A stretch of DNA of 64,000 nucleotides from an uncultured Anaerotruncus sp. (GCA_900539775.1 UQDL01000002.1:248001-312000); one strand, 5' to 3'. Positions 16,995 through 26,238 are shown, counted from the first letter of the stretch. Program-made: numbers and translations. The notes: generated by a model from the sequence alone, not told the origin.

Positions 16995-19426
16995 TTACTT
17001 TTTCTTATTTGCCTTACGGGCAGCTTTAGCGGCCTTTCTTGCCTCAAGCTCTTCCTGCTGCTCACGGCGCTTAAGATCCGCTATGATTTGCTTTTCTTTA
17101 TCCTCTGCATCGGCTTTTTCCTTTGCTTCGTCATAAAGAGCTGCAATCTCTTCAAAATGGCTGTAGTTTTCCTGCTGAAGAAGAAGCTTTCTTGCATCTA
17201 TGTAAGGCTTGGCAGCACGGTTGAACTTAGCAAATTCATCCATCTTTGCCTTTTCTGCCTTTTGAAGCTCTTTTCTTCTGACAGTAATATTTTTAAGAAG
17301 GCTGTTAATTTTTGCTCCGCTTTCATTATCGCCTGATTTTCTAAACTGCGTTTTCTTTGTGTTGAGCTCAAAGATTTGGGCATCAAGTTCATCTTCCTGA
17401 TCAAAGATTGCGGTAAGTTCTGCCATATCCGGCTCAACAAATTCATCAAGAGAATGATAATTCTTATCAAAGGCTTTTTTAGCGGAGAGCTTTTTCTTTG
17501 CAAGCTCAATACAGAATGAACGATGTTTTTTTTCATCCTGAGTGTTTTTCGGCATTGCTTTAGCCTGAGCAATTTCACGCCTTAAATCCGCCTCATTTGC
17601 ATTAACAATGCCGGCAAGACCGTTTTCAAGAATTTCCGAATAAACCTTTACTTGATAAATGTAGTTTTCAGATTTAAACTTATCAAGCTCGGCACAAACA
17701 AATTTAGAAATTTCAATTTCTTCATTGAAATTAAGAGCTTCTCTGTATTCCTTCTTTGCGGCCTTGCGCTGCTTTTTATCAGAAATGTTTTTATACATTT
17801 CTTTAGTTACTGTTTTTGGAGTTTCGGCTGCCATCTTGCGTGATTTTTCAACAAGATCAATTGCCTCAACGATTTTATGATTATCAAGAGCGTTATTTCC
17901 GTAATCCTCAAAAAGGGAGCGAACTTTAAGAACTCTGATTACCGACTTTTGCTTTTTCTCGTTGAAATCATAAAAGAAATAAGGAACAGTGTTTAAGAAT
18001 GCGCCGACCGCAGCCATTATGATAAGCACGGTCATAAGCTTATAAAGAAGATTCGGATCGCCGGTGTTTACATCAAGAATATCAAACGACGAATCATAAC
18101 CGTTGCCCTCATAAACGCCGTATTTTTCATAAACCATGGGAAGAATGGAAGAAGTAAGAAGCGTTACAAGATTACCGATAGTAAGCACTGTTGCGAACAT
18201 ACCGTCAATACGCTCACCGGAGCGATACTGCTGATAATCTCGAATATCCGCTTGAATTGCAGGAGTTGTGATTTGCTCAAAAGCTCCCACAAGCCAGTTG
18301 AAATAAACGCAGATAAAGAGCCACCAAATATTGCGCATATCAATTATCATTGCAAGAATGCAAACAACATTTCCGAGGTTAACACCAACGAGCACATTCT
18401 TTTTGCCCCATTTACGAATACAAATGGGGGCAAGAAGCATGCCCCAAAGCGAAGCATTGCCGATGAGAGTTTGAATAATTGCAAATTGTGCACCGTTGCA
18501 GGTGTGACCGTAGTTAAACGACCATGTAAGTATATTGCCGTATGCCGATTCAAGGAAACCGATCCAGCCTGCAAGAGCAATAATCCAAAAATATTTATTC
18601 TTTGCTACAGCTTTGAATGAATCAATAAAGCTGATTTGAATTGTGTGCGTTTTTGCCTGAACTATTTTTTCCTTTGTGTTTGCATAAACAACGACGGTTA
18701 GCAACATACCGATAATTGCGAATATCGGATAAGAAATTCTGTAAACCTTAATATCATAAAGATTATTATTTGCCGCAACCTGTGCAATAATCGGAAGCAC
18801 AATGTTCATAATAGACGGTGCAAGCGAATAAACAACGGATTTAATGGCAAGAACATCTGTTCTTTCCTGAGTGTTCGGAGAAAGAACATGAATGAGATTT
18901 GTGTAAGCATCATTAAAGAAATTAAAATAATACTGCAAGCCTAAGTTGAGAAGAAGAACAACAACGCATTTAGCAATATAGCCGCCGTCTTTTCCGAGCA
19001 TAGGCTGAGTGAAAATACTGTAAAGTGCCTTATACGGAAACCAAACATAAACGATGCGATAATTGCAGACGGTATACCCATTGAAATAAGATAAGGCCTG
19101 TATTTACCGCCCTTACCTCTTGTATTATCAACCTTATTGGCACGAATTGCCGTTAATGGAATATTGGCAAGAGTTGCAATAAGATAAAGCACATACATAT
19201 CCATCGGAGCAATACCTATTGCGCCGCCTACAATCATATTGGTGGTGCTTACAAGAAGCGCCATACCCATTGAAATTATGAAATAGGAGCCGATACCGCC
19301 GACGGCATAAGCAGCTATTTCCTTAAAATTCATATATTTTCCTTTAGGCGGATCGTTCCAATAATATCTGACATTATCAATCAACGAACCAATCTTTTGT
19401 TTAACTCCCGAATTTTCAGAAGCCAT
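16995..19426 (-). pseudogene. GPH-type MFS transporter with long C-terminal tail, frameshifted
   Basis: Reads as a copy of the neighbouring transporter (19651-22203) split into two frames. The first frame runs from ATG 19426 (AAGGGGTGATT upstream) to codon 125 near 19052; homology then continues one frame over, from VYVWFPYKA to the stop at 16995. The alignment with the intact copy closes exactly if one base is missing at about 19052 (PSAIIAS-VYVWFPY against PSALIFVAMVWFPY). Both halves keep high similarity, for example DIRDYQQYRSGERIDGMFA. The restored protein would be about 810 residues: a 12-helix glycoside-pentoside-hexuronide symporter core and a roughly 300-residue charged tail ending in ARKAAKAARKANKKK. 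A recent mutation, an assembly or sequencing error, or programmed frameshifting are all possible. Confidence 0.8.
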
Positions 19427-19466
19427 TTAATCACCCCTTCATTTGCGTTTAACACACACTTATATA

Positions 19467-19495
19467 AATCTAACATATTTTTTTATAAAAGGCAA
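19467..19495 (-). promoter_or_regulatory. Probable promoter of the frameshifted transporter
   Basis: Minus strand: TTGCCT (19490-19495), 17-base spacer, TAGATT (19467-19472), 41 bases before the start. Confidence 0.45.
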
Positions 19496-19604
19496 TATTT
19501 TTTTGATAAAACTGCACGATTTAAAAAAACATCATACAATAATTTTATTGTGTAATAATTGTTATAAAACTGCCAATCCGAATATACGGCAAAAAAGAAA
19601 AAGT

Positions 19605-19640
19605 AAAATAAAAAAACCGAGGGTAAATACCCTCGGCAAA
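19605..19640 (-). terminator. Terminator of the intact MFS transporter
   Basis: Stem CCGAGGG / CCCTCGG (19617-19636) followed on the minus strand by T7, directly after the stop at 19651. Confidence 0.85.
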
Positions 19641-19650
19641 ATAAAACAAT

Positions 19651-22203
19651 TTATTTTTTAGAAGACTTTTTAGCGTCTTTCTTAGCTTTTTTAGCAGCCT
19701 TGCGTGCGGCAAGCTCTGCTTCAAGCTCTTTACGCTTAGCCTCTTCTTCTTCATGCTTAATGCGTTCATCCTCTTCGGCACGAACTTTTGCATCTTCGTA
19801 CTGAGCTGCGATTTCATCAAGATGAGAGAAATTTTCTTTTTGAACAAGAAGTCTGCGGGAAGTGATATAAGCGTCTGCGGCACGATTAAACATTGCATGC
19901 TTATCCATTTCTTTCTTAGACTTTTTACGAACTTCCTTGCGCTCCTCGGCAACCTTTTTGAGCTCTGCCTTAAGCTTTGAAACCTCGCCTGCATCGCCTG
20001 CTTTTTTAGCCTCATTGATTTCTTTGGTAAGCTCGGCAATTCTGTCGTCGCACTTATCTTCGATTTCAAAATAGCCGTCAATAACAGCCATATCGGGCTC
20101 TGCAAACTCATTAACGCTTCCGAAATGCTTTAAATAATTCTTATGTGAAGAAAGTTTTTTCTTAGCAAGCTCAATTTCAATTTTGCGCATTTCCTTTTCT
20201 TGCTCTGTATTTTTAGGAAGTGCTTTTGCAACTGCAAGCTCATGCTTAACGGCATTAACATCCATATTAACAATACCGTCAAGACCCGCATCATAAACAG
20301 CCTGGTAAAGAGAAACCTGGCGTTTTACATTTTCGGAATTAAACTTATCAAGTTCTTCGCAAACAAACTTTGAAGTTTGGATTTCCTCATTATAAGCAAG
20401 AGCCTCAAAATATGCTTTTTTGGCCGCCTTGCGTTCCTTGCCTTTGAGTGACTTATAATCGCTCTTTGAAACCTTTTTAGGAGTTTTCTTTGCGTTTTCA
20501 CGAGCGTTGTTTACAAGGTCGATAGCTTCAACAAGTTCTCTGTCCGAAAGTGCATTGTTTGCATAGTCCTCAAACAAAGCACGAACTTTAAGCACACGGA
20601 TAACTGCCTTTTGCTTATCCTCCGTGAAATCATAAAAGAAGAAAGGAATAACATTGAGCAAGGCACCACCTGCAGCAACAAGAATAAGAACTCTGAGAAG
20701 CGGAATAAGAACACCGTCTACATCATAAAGAGCATTAGACGCATTAAAGATATCCTGACCGTTTGCTGCCTGCTGAGCAAGCATTTGGCCGATTGTTTCA
20801 TTTGCGCCGGGAAGCACACGAGACATGAGATTTGCATCGTTTACAACTCTTCTTGCATTTTCAACATTCATTCCGAGCCTTTCCTGAAGTGCGGGAATAG
20901 CGCCGGAGGTAATGAGAGTAATAACGGAGCCGATAGTTGCAACTGCTGCAAACATGCCGTCAATTCTTTCGCCTGTTTTATACTGCTGATAATCACGAAT
21001 ATCCGCCTGAATTGAAGGATTGAGAATATGAGCAAATGCACCGACGATACCGTTGCAATAGAGGCAAAGCAAAACCATCCAAATTGTGGCAGGTGTAATT
21101 TTACCAGTAAACAAAATCATTGCAAGAATGAAAATAATGTTCAAAATATTAGTAACAATCTGAACATTCTTTTTACCGTACTTACGGATAAAGAACGGAG
21201 CCATAATCATGCCCCAAAGTGCCGAGTTACCGTTTAAGGTAACGATAATACTGTAAACATTACCGGAGCAGGCACCGCCGTAGTTATAAAGCCATGCAAG
21301 AATATTGGTGTATGCCATTTCAAGGAAGCCGATCCAACCTGCAAGAGATATAATCCAAAAATACTTGTTTTTTGCAACTGCCTTGAAAGCATCTGTAAAT
21401 TTAATTTGAATAACATGGGTTTTTGCCTGGATGATTTTTTCCTGTGTGTTTGCATAAACAATAACAAGAAGTGCAGAACCAAGCAAGCCTAAAATCGGGA
21501 ACACAAGTCTGTAAACACGAATATCCGTTTGATTGGTATGGAAAACATTTTCTGCAACAAGCGGCATAATCAAGTTTACAACAGAGGGTCCTAATGAATA
21601 AATAATGCTTTTGATTGACGCAACATCTGCTCTTTCCTGAGAGTTTGGAGAAAGAACATGAATGAGGTTTTCATAAGCGTCATAGAAAAACATATAAACA
21701 AACTGAAGAATAACATTAAACAAAAGCAAGATTACGCATTTTGCCAAATAATCCGCAGTTTTTTCGCCGAAAACAATTTGATTTCCGACAATATTTACAA
21801 GCTTATCATACGGGAACCAAACCATTGCAACAAAAATCAATGCAGACGGTATGCCCATAAGCAATATGTATGGCCTGTATTTACCCGCTTTACTTCGGGT
21901 GTTATCAACAATTGAAGCACGCAATCCCGTAAGCGGAATTCCGGCAACAACGGCAATAACATAAAGGATATACATATCCGTTGGTGTGATACCGATTGTG
22001 CCCGTAATAAACACATTTGTTGTGGCAAGCATGCAGATCCAGCTCATGCTTACGATTAAGTATGCACCGATGCCGCCGAAGGCATATGATGCAATCTCCT
22101 TAAAGGACATAAATCTGCCCTTTGGTGGTTCTTTCCAATAATACTTTACGTTATCAATGGCAGAACCGATTTTTTCTTTGAGTCCGGCTTGTGAAGAAGC
22201 CAT
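19651..22203 (-). CDS. GPH-type MFS transporter with a 324-residue charged C-terminal tail
   Basis: Predicted cation-coupled sugar symporter of the glycoside-pentoside-hexuronide group. Residues 1-526 form about 12 membrane helices with group motifs such as KYRPYILLMGIPSAL near residue 100 and DIRDYQQYKTGERIDGMFA. Residues 527-850 are hydrophilic, helical and rich in K, E and A, with coiled-coil-like heptads and a lysine/alanine end (KAAKKAKKDAKKSSKK). GPH members usually stop near 450-500 residues, so the tail is unusual; it is shared with the frameshifted copy, so it is a real domain of this subfamily. ATG 22203 has AAGGGGTGG upstream. The substrate is unknown. Confidence 0.85.
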   Translation of the reverse strand: MASSQAGLKEKIGSAIDNVKYYWKEPPKGRFMSFKEIASYAFGGIGAYLIVSMSWICMLATTNVFITGTIGITPTDMYILYVIAVVAGIPLTGLRASIVDNTRSKAGKYRPYILLMGIPSALIFVAMVWFPYDKLVNIVGNQIVFGEKTADYLAKCVILLLFNVILQFVYMFFYDAYENLIHVLSPNSQERADVASIKSIIYSLGPSVVNLIMPLVAENVFHTNQTDIRVYRLVFPILGLLGSALLVIVYANTQEKIIQAKTHVIQIKFTDAFKAVAKNKYFWIISLAGWIGFLEMAYTNILAWLYNYGGACSGNVYSIIVTLNGNSALWGMIMAPFFIRKYGKKNVQIVTNILNIIFILAMILFTGKITPATIWMVLLCLYCNGIVGAFAHILNPSIQADIRDYQQYKTGERIDGMFAAVATIGSVITLITSGAIPALQERLGMNVENARRVVNDANLMSRVLPGANETIGQMLAQQAANGQDIFNASNALYDVDGVLIPLLRVLILVAAGGALLNVIPFFFYDFTEDKQKAVIRVLKVRALFEDYANNALSDRELVEAIDLVNNARENAKKTPKKVSKSDYKSLKGKERKAAKKAYFEALAYNEEIQTSKFVCEELDKFNSENVKRQVSLYQAVYDAGLDGIVNMDVNAVKHELAVAKALPKNTEQEKEMRKIEIELAKKKLSSHKNYLKHFGSVNEFAEPDMAVIDGYFEIEDKCDDRIAELTKEINEAKKAGDAGEVSKLKAELKKVAEERKEVRKKSKKEMDKHAMFNRAADAYITSRRLLVQKENFSHLDEIAAQYEDAKVRAEEDERIKHEEEEAKRKELEAELAARKAAKKAKKDAKKSSKK

Positions 22204-22255
22204 TTGACCACCCCTTATCATCATCTGACGCACTCTCTCATTTTGCGCTTAGAAT

Positions 22256-22284
22256 AAATTAACACATTTTTAAATAATAAGCAA
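22256..22284 (-). promoter_or_regulatory. Probable promoter of the intact MFS transporter
   Basis: Minus strand: TTGCTT (22279-22284), 17-base spacer, TAATTT (22256-22261). The architecture resembles the promoter of the frameshifted copy. Confidence 0.45.
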
Positions 22285-22401
22285 GAAATTTTTAATAATT
22301 TTGCTTAAAAAAGGTAATTGTTTACAATTGCTACAAAGCAAAAAATGTATACGCAAGGTCAAATTGCAAAGCGAATAAAAACAAGCTCACAAAAAAAGAA
22401 A

Positions 22402-22424
22402 CCCCACGGAAATAATCCGCGGGG
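22402..22424 (-). terminator. Terminator after the 23-residue gene
   Basis: Stem CCCCGCGG / CCGTGGGG (one G-T pair) with a seven-base loop, followed on the minus strand by TTTCTTTTTTT. A smaller GGGGT/ACCCC hairpin lies between it and the small gene (22442-22455). Confidence 0.8.
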
Positions 22425-22461
22425 ATAATTTTAAAAAAGTGGGGGTGCTCACCCCTAAAAA

Positions 22462-22533
22462 TCAATTCCTGTGCGTATAAGCCATATCGCCGGCGGCAAG
22501 AATTCGAGCACATTTCAAAAGAAGTTTAAACAT
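22462..22533 (-). CDS. Very small gene (23 residues) with strong expression signals
   Basis: A 24-codon frame from ATG 22533 to TGA 22462. It has an unusually strong ribosome binding site (GGGAGGCGG, five bases before ATG), a near-consensus promoter (TTGACT-16-TATAAT), a stem-loop at the mRNA 5' end and its own terminator. The product starts MFKLLLKCARIL and ends AYTHRN: a short amphipathic, basic helix with one Cys and a polar tail. I do not recognise it. It is either a stand-alone microprotein or a leader peptide whose terminator controls read-through into the MFS gene 260 bp further on; the MFS gene has a separate promoter, which favours the first. Too short for homology-based certainty. 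Confidence 0.6.
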   Translation of the reverse strand: MFKLLLKCARILAAGDMAYTHRN

Positions 22534-22558
22534 ATAAACCGCCTCCCATAAAAATATT

Positions 22559-22580
22559 TGCAACACTTTTTTCTGTTGCA
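22559..22580 (-). promoter_or_regulatory. 5' stem-loop of the 23-residue gene
   Basis: Minus strand: seven-base stem TGCAACA / TGTTGCA with an A-rich eight-base loop, within a few bases of the predicted transcription start, as in 5' stabilisers of abundant mRNAs. Confidence 0.5.
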
Positions 22581-22585
22581 CCAAC

Positions 22586-22613
22586 ATTATATGAGCATGG
22601 CTGTAAAAGTCAA
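22586..22613 (-). promoter_or_regulatory. Strong promoter of the 23-residue gene
   Basis: Minus strand: TTGACT (22608-22613), 16-base spacer, TATAAT (22586-22591). One of the best sigma-A promoters in the window. Confidence 0.75.
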
Positions 22614-22753
22614 TATTTCAGCAAATTAGTTAATAATTTATTTACATTTATATTTGTGCATATTGAACAATGTTTCAAATCATTTAAGTTTCTTACAAGT
22701 TTGTTTTTAGTGCACATTGCATAATCAACGGTGCTTTTACAATCACTGCAAAA

Positions 22754-23467
22754 TCAATCAACAACAATTTCTGAAAGCACCTTTCCTACACTGTCGTGAA
22801 TAACAAGATCTGCAATCGAATCCGCCTGAGTAGGATCTCTGTTTATCAAAACAAATTTATCCCCGCTGTAATATCTTATAAAGCCTGCGGCAGGATAAAC
22901 AACAAGACTTGTGCCGGCAACTATAAGGCAATCGGCAGAGGCTATTGCATTTACCGCACCGTTTACCGTTGCGTCATTAAGCGATTCACCGTAAAGCACA
23001 ACATCGGGCTTGATAACAGAACCGCAGGCATCACACTTCGGCACACCGCCGCAAGCGGAAATATACTGCTGATCAAATGATTTTCCGCAACCCGTGCAAT
23101 AATTTCTGAGAGCGGAACCGTGAAGCTCAAACACATTTTTGCTGCCTGCTTTTTGATGCAAGCCGTCAATATTTTGAGTTACAACAGCCTTTAGTTTACC
23201 TGCTTTTTCAAGCTCTGCAAGCTTATAATGCGCCGCATTTGGCATTGCGTTCGGGCAGATAAGCTTATCCCGGTAAAAGCGATAAAAATAATCCGTGTGC
23301 CGCCAAAAAAAATCATGGGAGAGAATTTCTTCCGGAGGATATTCATATGTTTGATTATACAGACCGTCCACCGACCTGAAATCTGGAATACCGCTTTCTG
23401 TTGAAACGCCTGCGCCGCCGAAGAAAACAATATTATTGCTTGCATTTATAATTTCCTGCAAAGTCAT
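22754..23467 (-). CDS. cobB: NAD-dependent protein deacylase, Sir2 family
   Basis: Removes acyl groups from lysines using NAD. It has 237 residues with the Rossmann entry FFGGAGVSTESGIPDFRS near residue 20, the NAD site TQNIDGLHQKAG, the catalytic His in FELHGS, and a zinc ribbon of four cysteines (CTGCG and CDACG). Late motifs VLYGESL and AGTSLVVYPAAG are typical. ATG 23467 has GGAGTAAGG upstream; the longer TTG start adds seven residues and is rejected. It is 27 bp behind the MIF-like gene and probably co-transcribed. Confidence 0.93.
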   Translation of the reverse strand: MTLQEIINASNNIVFFGGAGVSTESGIPDFRSVDGLYNQTYEYPPEEILSHDFFWRHTDYFYRFYRDKLICPNAMPNAAHYKLAELEKAGKLKAVVTQNIDGLHQKAGSKNVFELHGSALRNYCTGCGKSFDQQYISACGGVPKCDACGSVIKPDVVLYGESLNDATVNGAVNAIASADCLIVAGTSLVVYPAAGFIRYYSGDKFVLINRDPTQADSIADLVIHDSVGKVLSEIVVD

Positions 23468-23494
23468 AATCCTTACTCCGCCTTTCAACGAAAA

Positions 23495-23833
23495 TTAAAA
23501 ATTCATATTATTCCAGCCCCATTGATTTGTGCCGGAATATTTAATATAAACCCTGTCTGACGGAAGAGAGAGCTCTTCTTGCATTATTTTGCAAATCTCT
23601 TTAGTCATATTTTCACATTGAGCATCTGTTGATTTGCCGAAAACAGAAACATCAACAAATGCAGCAGGTGAATCATCACCCTTAAAGTACATATCTGCAC
23701 CGTCACAAAAAGAAAGCATAAGCCAGTTTTCACTTTTACCGAGTAATTCAATTGCAGAGCCGAATTTTGCCTTGAGAGCTGCTTTCTTTTCTGAAGAAAC
23801 GGATAAATTTGTTGTTGTGTTAATGAAAGGCAT
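23495..23833 (-). CDS. MIF/phenylpyruvate tautomerase family protein
   Basis: A 112-residue protein of the macrophage-migration-inhibitory-factor type. Pro2, exposed after Met removal, is the catalytic base (MPFINTTTNLSVSSEKK). The SDRVYIKYSGTNQWGWNNMNF-like C-terminus (residues 92-112) matches MIF proteins rather than the shorter 4-oxalocrotonate type. The physiological substrate is unknown. It is preceded by AAGGAG and a promoter, and followed by the sirtuin gene in the same unit. Confidence 0.85.
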   Translation of the reverse strand: MPFINTTTNLSVSSEKKAALKAKFGSAIELLGKSENWLMLSFCDGADMYFKGDDSPAAFVDVSVFGKSTDAQCENMTKEICKIMQEELSLPSDRVYIKYSGTNQWGWNNMNF

Positions 23834-23865
23834 ATAAGCATCTCCTTAAAAATTATTATAAATAA

Positions 23866-23894
23866 ATTTTATACCAAACGAACAATAAGGTCAA
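23866..23894 (-). promoter_or_regulatory. Promoter of the MIF-like/sirtuin operon
   Basis: Minus strand: TTGACC (23889-23894), 17-base spacer, TAAAAT (23866-23871). Confidence 0.7.
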
Positions 23895-23901
23895 GAAACT
23901 A

Positions 23902-23930
23902 TTGATAAACAAAAAAACATATGCTAAAAT
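23902..23930 (+). promoter_or_regulatory. Promoter of ppa
   Basis: TTGATA (23902-23907), 17-base spacer, TAAAAT (23925-23930), divergent from the MIF-like promoter. Confidence 0.7.
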
Positions 23931-23951
23931 TACAAACAAGGAGGAATTAAA

Positions 23952-24485
23952 ATGAACATTTGGCATAACATAAGCCCTAAAAGAATTAAGAAAAACAGAT
24001 TTTACGCAGTTATTGAAATATCAAAGGGCGGAAAAAACAAATATGAGCTTGACAAAGAAACAGGCATGCTGAAGCTTGACCGTGTTCTTTTTACATCAAC
24101 CCATTACCCTGCAAACTATGGTTTTATACCGAGAACATATGCAAACGACAACGACCCGCTTGATGTGCTTGTGCTTTGCAGCGAGGAAATTTTACCGATG
24201 ACGATTGTTGAGTGCTCACCCATCGGTGTGCTTATTATGGAAGACGGCGGCAGCAGAGACGAAAAAATCATTGCCGTGCCCGTTAATGACCCCAACTACA
24301 ATTGCTATAAAGACATTGACGAGCTTCCCTCTCACCGCATGGATGAGATTGAGCATTTCTTTGAGGTTTACAAAACACTTGAAAAAGGCAAAACCACATC
24401 AATCATTGAAGTTCAAAACCGTGAAGCGGCAGAGGGCGTTATTCAAGCCTGCATAGATGAATACATAAAGAAATTCCAAATGTAA
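23952..24485 (+). CDS. ppa: Soluble inorganic pyrophosphatase, family I
   Basis: Hydrolyses pyrophosphate to drive biosynthetic reactions. It has 177 residues with the family I active-site order: RFYAVIEISKGGKNKYELD, then YPANYGFIPRTYANDNDPLDVLVL with the metal-binding aspartates, and a KGKTTSIIEVQNREAA end. ATG has AAGGAGG upstream. It is a single-gene unit with a strong terminator. Many Clostridia use family II or membrane pyrophosphatases instead, so a family I enzyme is a mild distinguishing trait. Confidence 0.95.
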   Translation: MNIWHNISPKRIKKNRFYAVIEISKGGKNKYELDKETGMLKLDRVLFTSTHYPANYGFIPRTYANDNDPLDVLVLCSEEILPMTIVECSPIGVLIMEDGGSRDEKIIAVPVNDPNYNCYKDIDELPSHRMDEIEHFFEVYKTLEKGKTTSIIEVQNREAAEGVIQACIDEYIKKFQM

Positions 24486-24511
24486 GCGAAATAAAAACAA
24501 TACTAATGCGC

Positions 24512-24552
24512 AAAAAAGCGGCCCGCGAGCAAAACTCGTGAGCCGCTTTTTT
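24512..24552. terminator. Bidirectional terminator between ppa and groL
   Basis: Long stem built on AAAAAGCGGC...GCCGCTTTTTT with an inner CGAG/CTCG helix and T runs on both strands. Confidence 0.85.
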
Positions 24553-24567
24553 ATTGCGGATTATTTA

Positions 24568-26208
24568 TCAATACATGCCGCCCTGTGCTGCCGCTGCCAT
24601 AGCTGCCGCATTGGCTGCATCCTCTTTCGGGTCTTTAATATCCGTTACAAGAGATTCTGTTGTGAGAACCATTGAAGCAACGGAAGCTGCATTCTGAATA
24701 GCAGAGCGTGTAACCTTTGCAGGATCAACAATTCCGCTTTCAATCATATCGCAATATTCATTTGTTGCGAAGTTATAACCATAGCCTGATTTATCTGCAT
24801 TCTTAATTTTATCAAGAATTACAGAGCCTTCCATACCTGCATTTGCGGCAATTTGGCGAACAGGCTCTTCAAGAGCTTTAAGCACAATTGCAACGCCTGT
24901 TTTGAAATCTGCGTCTTCTGTATCAAGAAGCTTTTCAACTGCGGGAATTGCATTGATGAGAGCAACACCGCCGCCTGCAACAATGCCTTCTTCAACTGCT
25001 GCCTTAGTGGCTGCAAGAGCATCTTCAATGCGAAGCTTCTTTTCTTTCATTTCTGTTTCCGAAGGAGCACCGACTTTGATAACAGCAACACCGCCTGCCA
25101 TTTTTGCAAGGCGTTCCTGAAGCTTTTCTCTGTCAAAATCAGAGGTGGAGCTTTCGATGGCTGCTTTAATCTGATGAACTCTTGCTTTGATTTCATCTGA
25201 TGAGCCTGCACCGTCAACAATGATGGTGTTTTCTTTAGTAACCTTAACCTGGCGAGCCTTGCCGAGCATTTGCATAGTTGCATCTTTAAGCTCAATACCG
25301 AGATCTGATGTGATTACCTGGCCGCCTGTGAGGATAGCAATATCCTGAAGCATATCTTTTCTTCTGTCGCCAAAGCCGGGAGCCTTTACACAAACACAAG
25401 TAAAGGTGCCTCTGAGCTTATTAAGAAGGATTGTTTGAAGAGCCTCGCCCTCAACATCCTCCGCAACGATAACCAGCTTTTGACCGCTTTTGAGCACGGA
25501 TTCAAGCAAAGGAAGAATATCCTGAACAGTGGAAATCTTTTTGTCCGTAATAAGAATAAGCGCATCATCAATAACGGCTTCCATCTTATCCGTATCTGTT
25601 ACCATATAGGGGCTGATATAGCCTCTGTCAAACTGCATGCCTTCAACAACCTCGCAAGTTGTTTCAGCCGTTTTTGATTCTTCAACAGTGATAACACCAT
25701 CAGATGTAACCTTTTCCATTGCATCCGCAACAAGCTTGCCAACATATTCATCTGCAGCGGAAACAGTTGCTACTCTTGCAATATCATCTGAGCCTTTAAC
25801 CTGCTGTGAATTGCTTTTAACAGCTTCAACGGCAGCATCAACAGCAGCCTTAATACCGTTTTTAACAACCATCGGGTTTGCGCCTGCAGCAACGTTCTTC
25901 ATACCCTCACGAACGAGAGCCTGAGCAAGAAGTGTTGCAGTTGTGGTACCGTCGCCGGCATCGTCATTTGTTTTGGAAGAAACTTCCTTAACAAGCTGAG
26001 CTCCCATATTTTCAAAAGCATTTTCAAGCTCGATTTCTTTTGCGATAGTTACGCCGTCGTTAGTGATAAGCGGAGAACCGTATTTTTTATCAAGAACAAC
26101 ATTTCTGCCCTTAGGGCCGAGTGTGATTTTTACGGTATTGGCAAGCTTATCAATACCGCTTTGAAGAGCCTTGCGGGCTTCTTCGCCGAAAATTATATCT
26201 TTTGCCAT
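24568..26208 (-). CDS. groL: Chaperonin GroEL (Hsp60)
   Basis: ATP-driven folding chamber that works with GroES. It has 546 residues from MAKDIIFGEEARKAL to the flexible end AAAQGGMY; the usual GGM tail is present but short. The equatorial domain carries KTNDDAGDGTTTATLLAQ near residue 85 and VAGGGVALI near residue 415. ATG 26208 is chosen; two upstream in-frame residues are dropped. It follows groS by 30 bp in a CIRCE-controlled operon. Confidence 0.98.
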   Translation of the reverse strand: MAKDIIFGEEARKALQSGIDKLANTVKITLGPKGRNVVLDKKYGSPLITNDGVTIAKEIELENAFENMGAQLVKEVSSKTNDDAGDGTTTATLLAQALVREGMKNVAAGANPMVVKNGIKAAVDAAVEAVKSNSQQVKGSDDIARVATVSAADEYVGKLVADAMEKVTSDGVITVEESKTAETTCEVVEGMQFDRGYISPYMVTDTDKMEAVIDDALILITDKKISTVQDILPLLESVLKSGQKLVIVAEDVEGEALQTILLNKLRGTFTCVCVKAPGFGDRRKDMLQDIAILTGGQVITSDLGIELKDATMQMLGKARQVKVTKENTIIVDGAGSSDEIKARVHQIKAAIESSTSDFDREKLQERLAKMAGGVAVIKVGAPSETEMKEKKLRIEDALAATKAAVEEGIVAGGGVALINAIPAVEKLLDTEDADFKTGVAIVLKALEEPVRQIAANAGMEGSVILDKIKNADKSGYGYNFATNEYCDMIESGIVDPAKVTRSAIQNAASVASMVLTTESLVTDIKDPKEDAANAAAMAAAAQGGMY

Positions 26209-26238
26209 AAACAATCATTCCTTTCAAGATTAAATAAA

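Noticed and set aside
18941..19052. Out-of-frame tail of the first half of the broken MFS gene (FRIRHFTVFSL onward)
   Set aside because: This is the frameshifted extension, not a separate short protein; homology moves to the other frame at 19052.
22331..22513. 60-codon minus-strand frame with cysteine and arginine rich start
   Set aside because: It crosses a strong terminator and overlaps the better supported 23-residue gene in another frame; no ribosome site.
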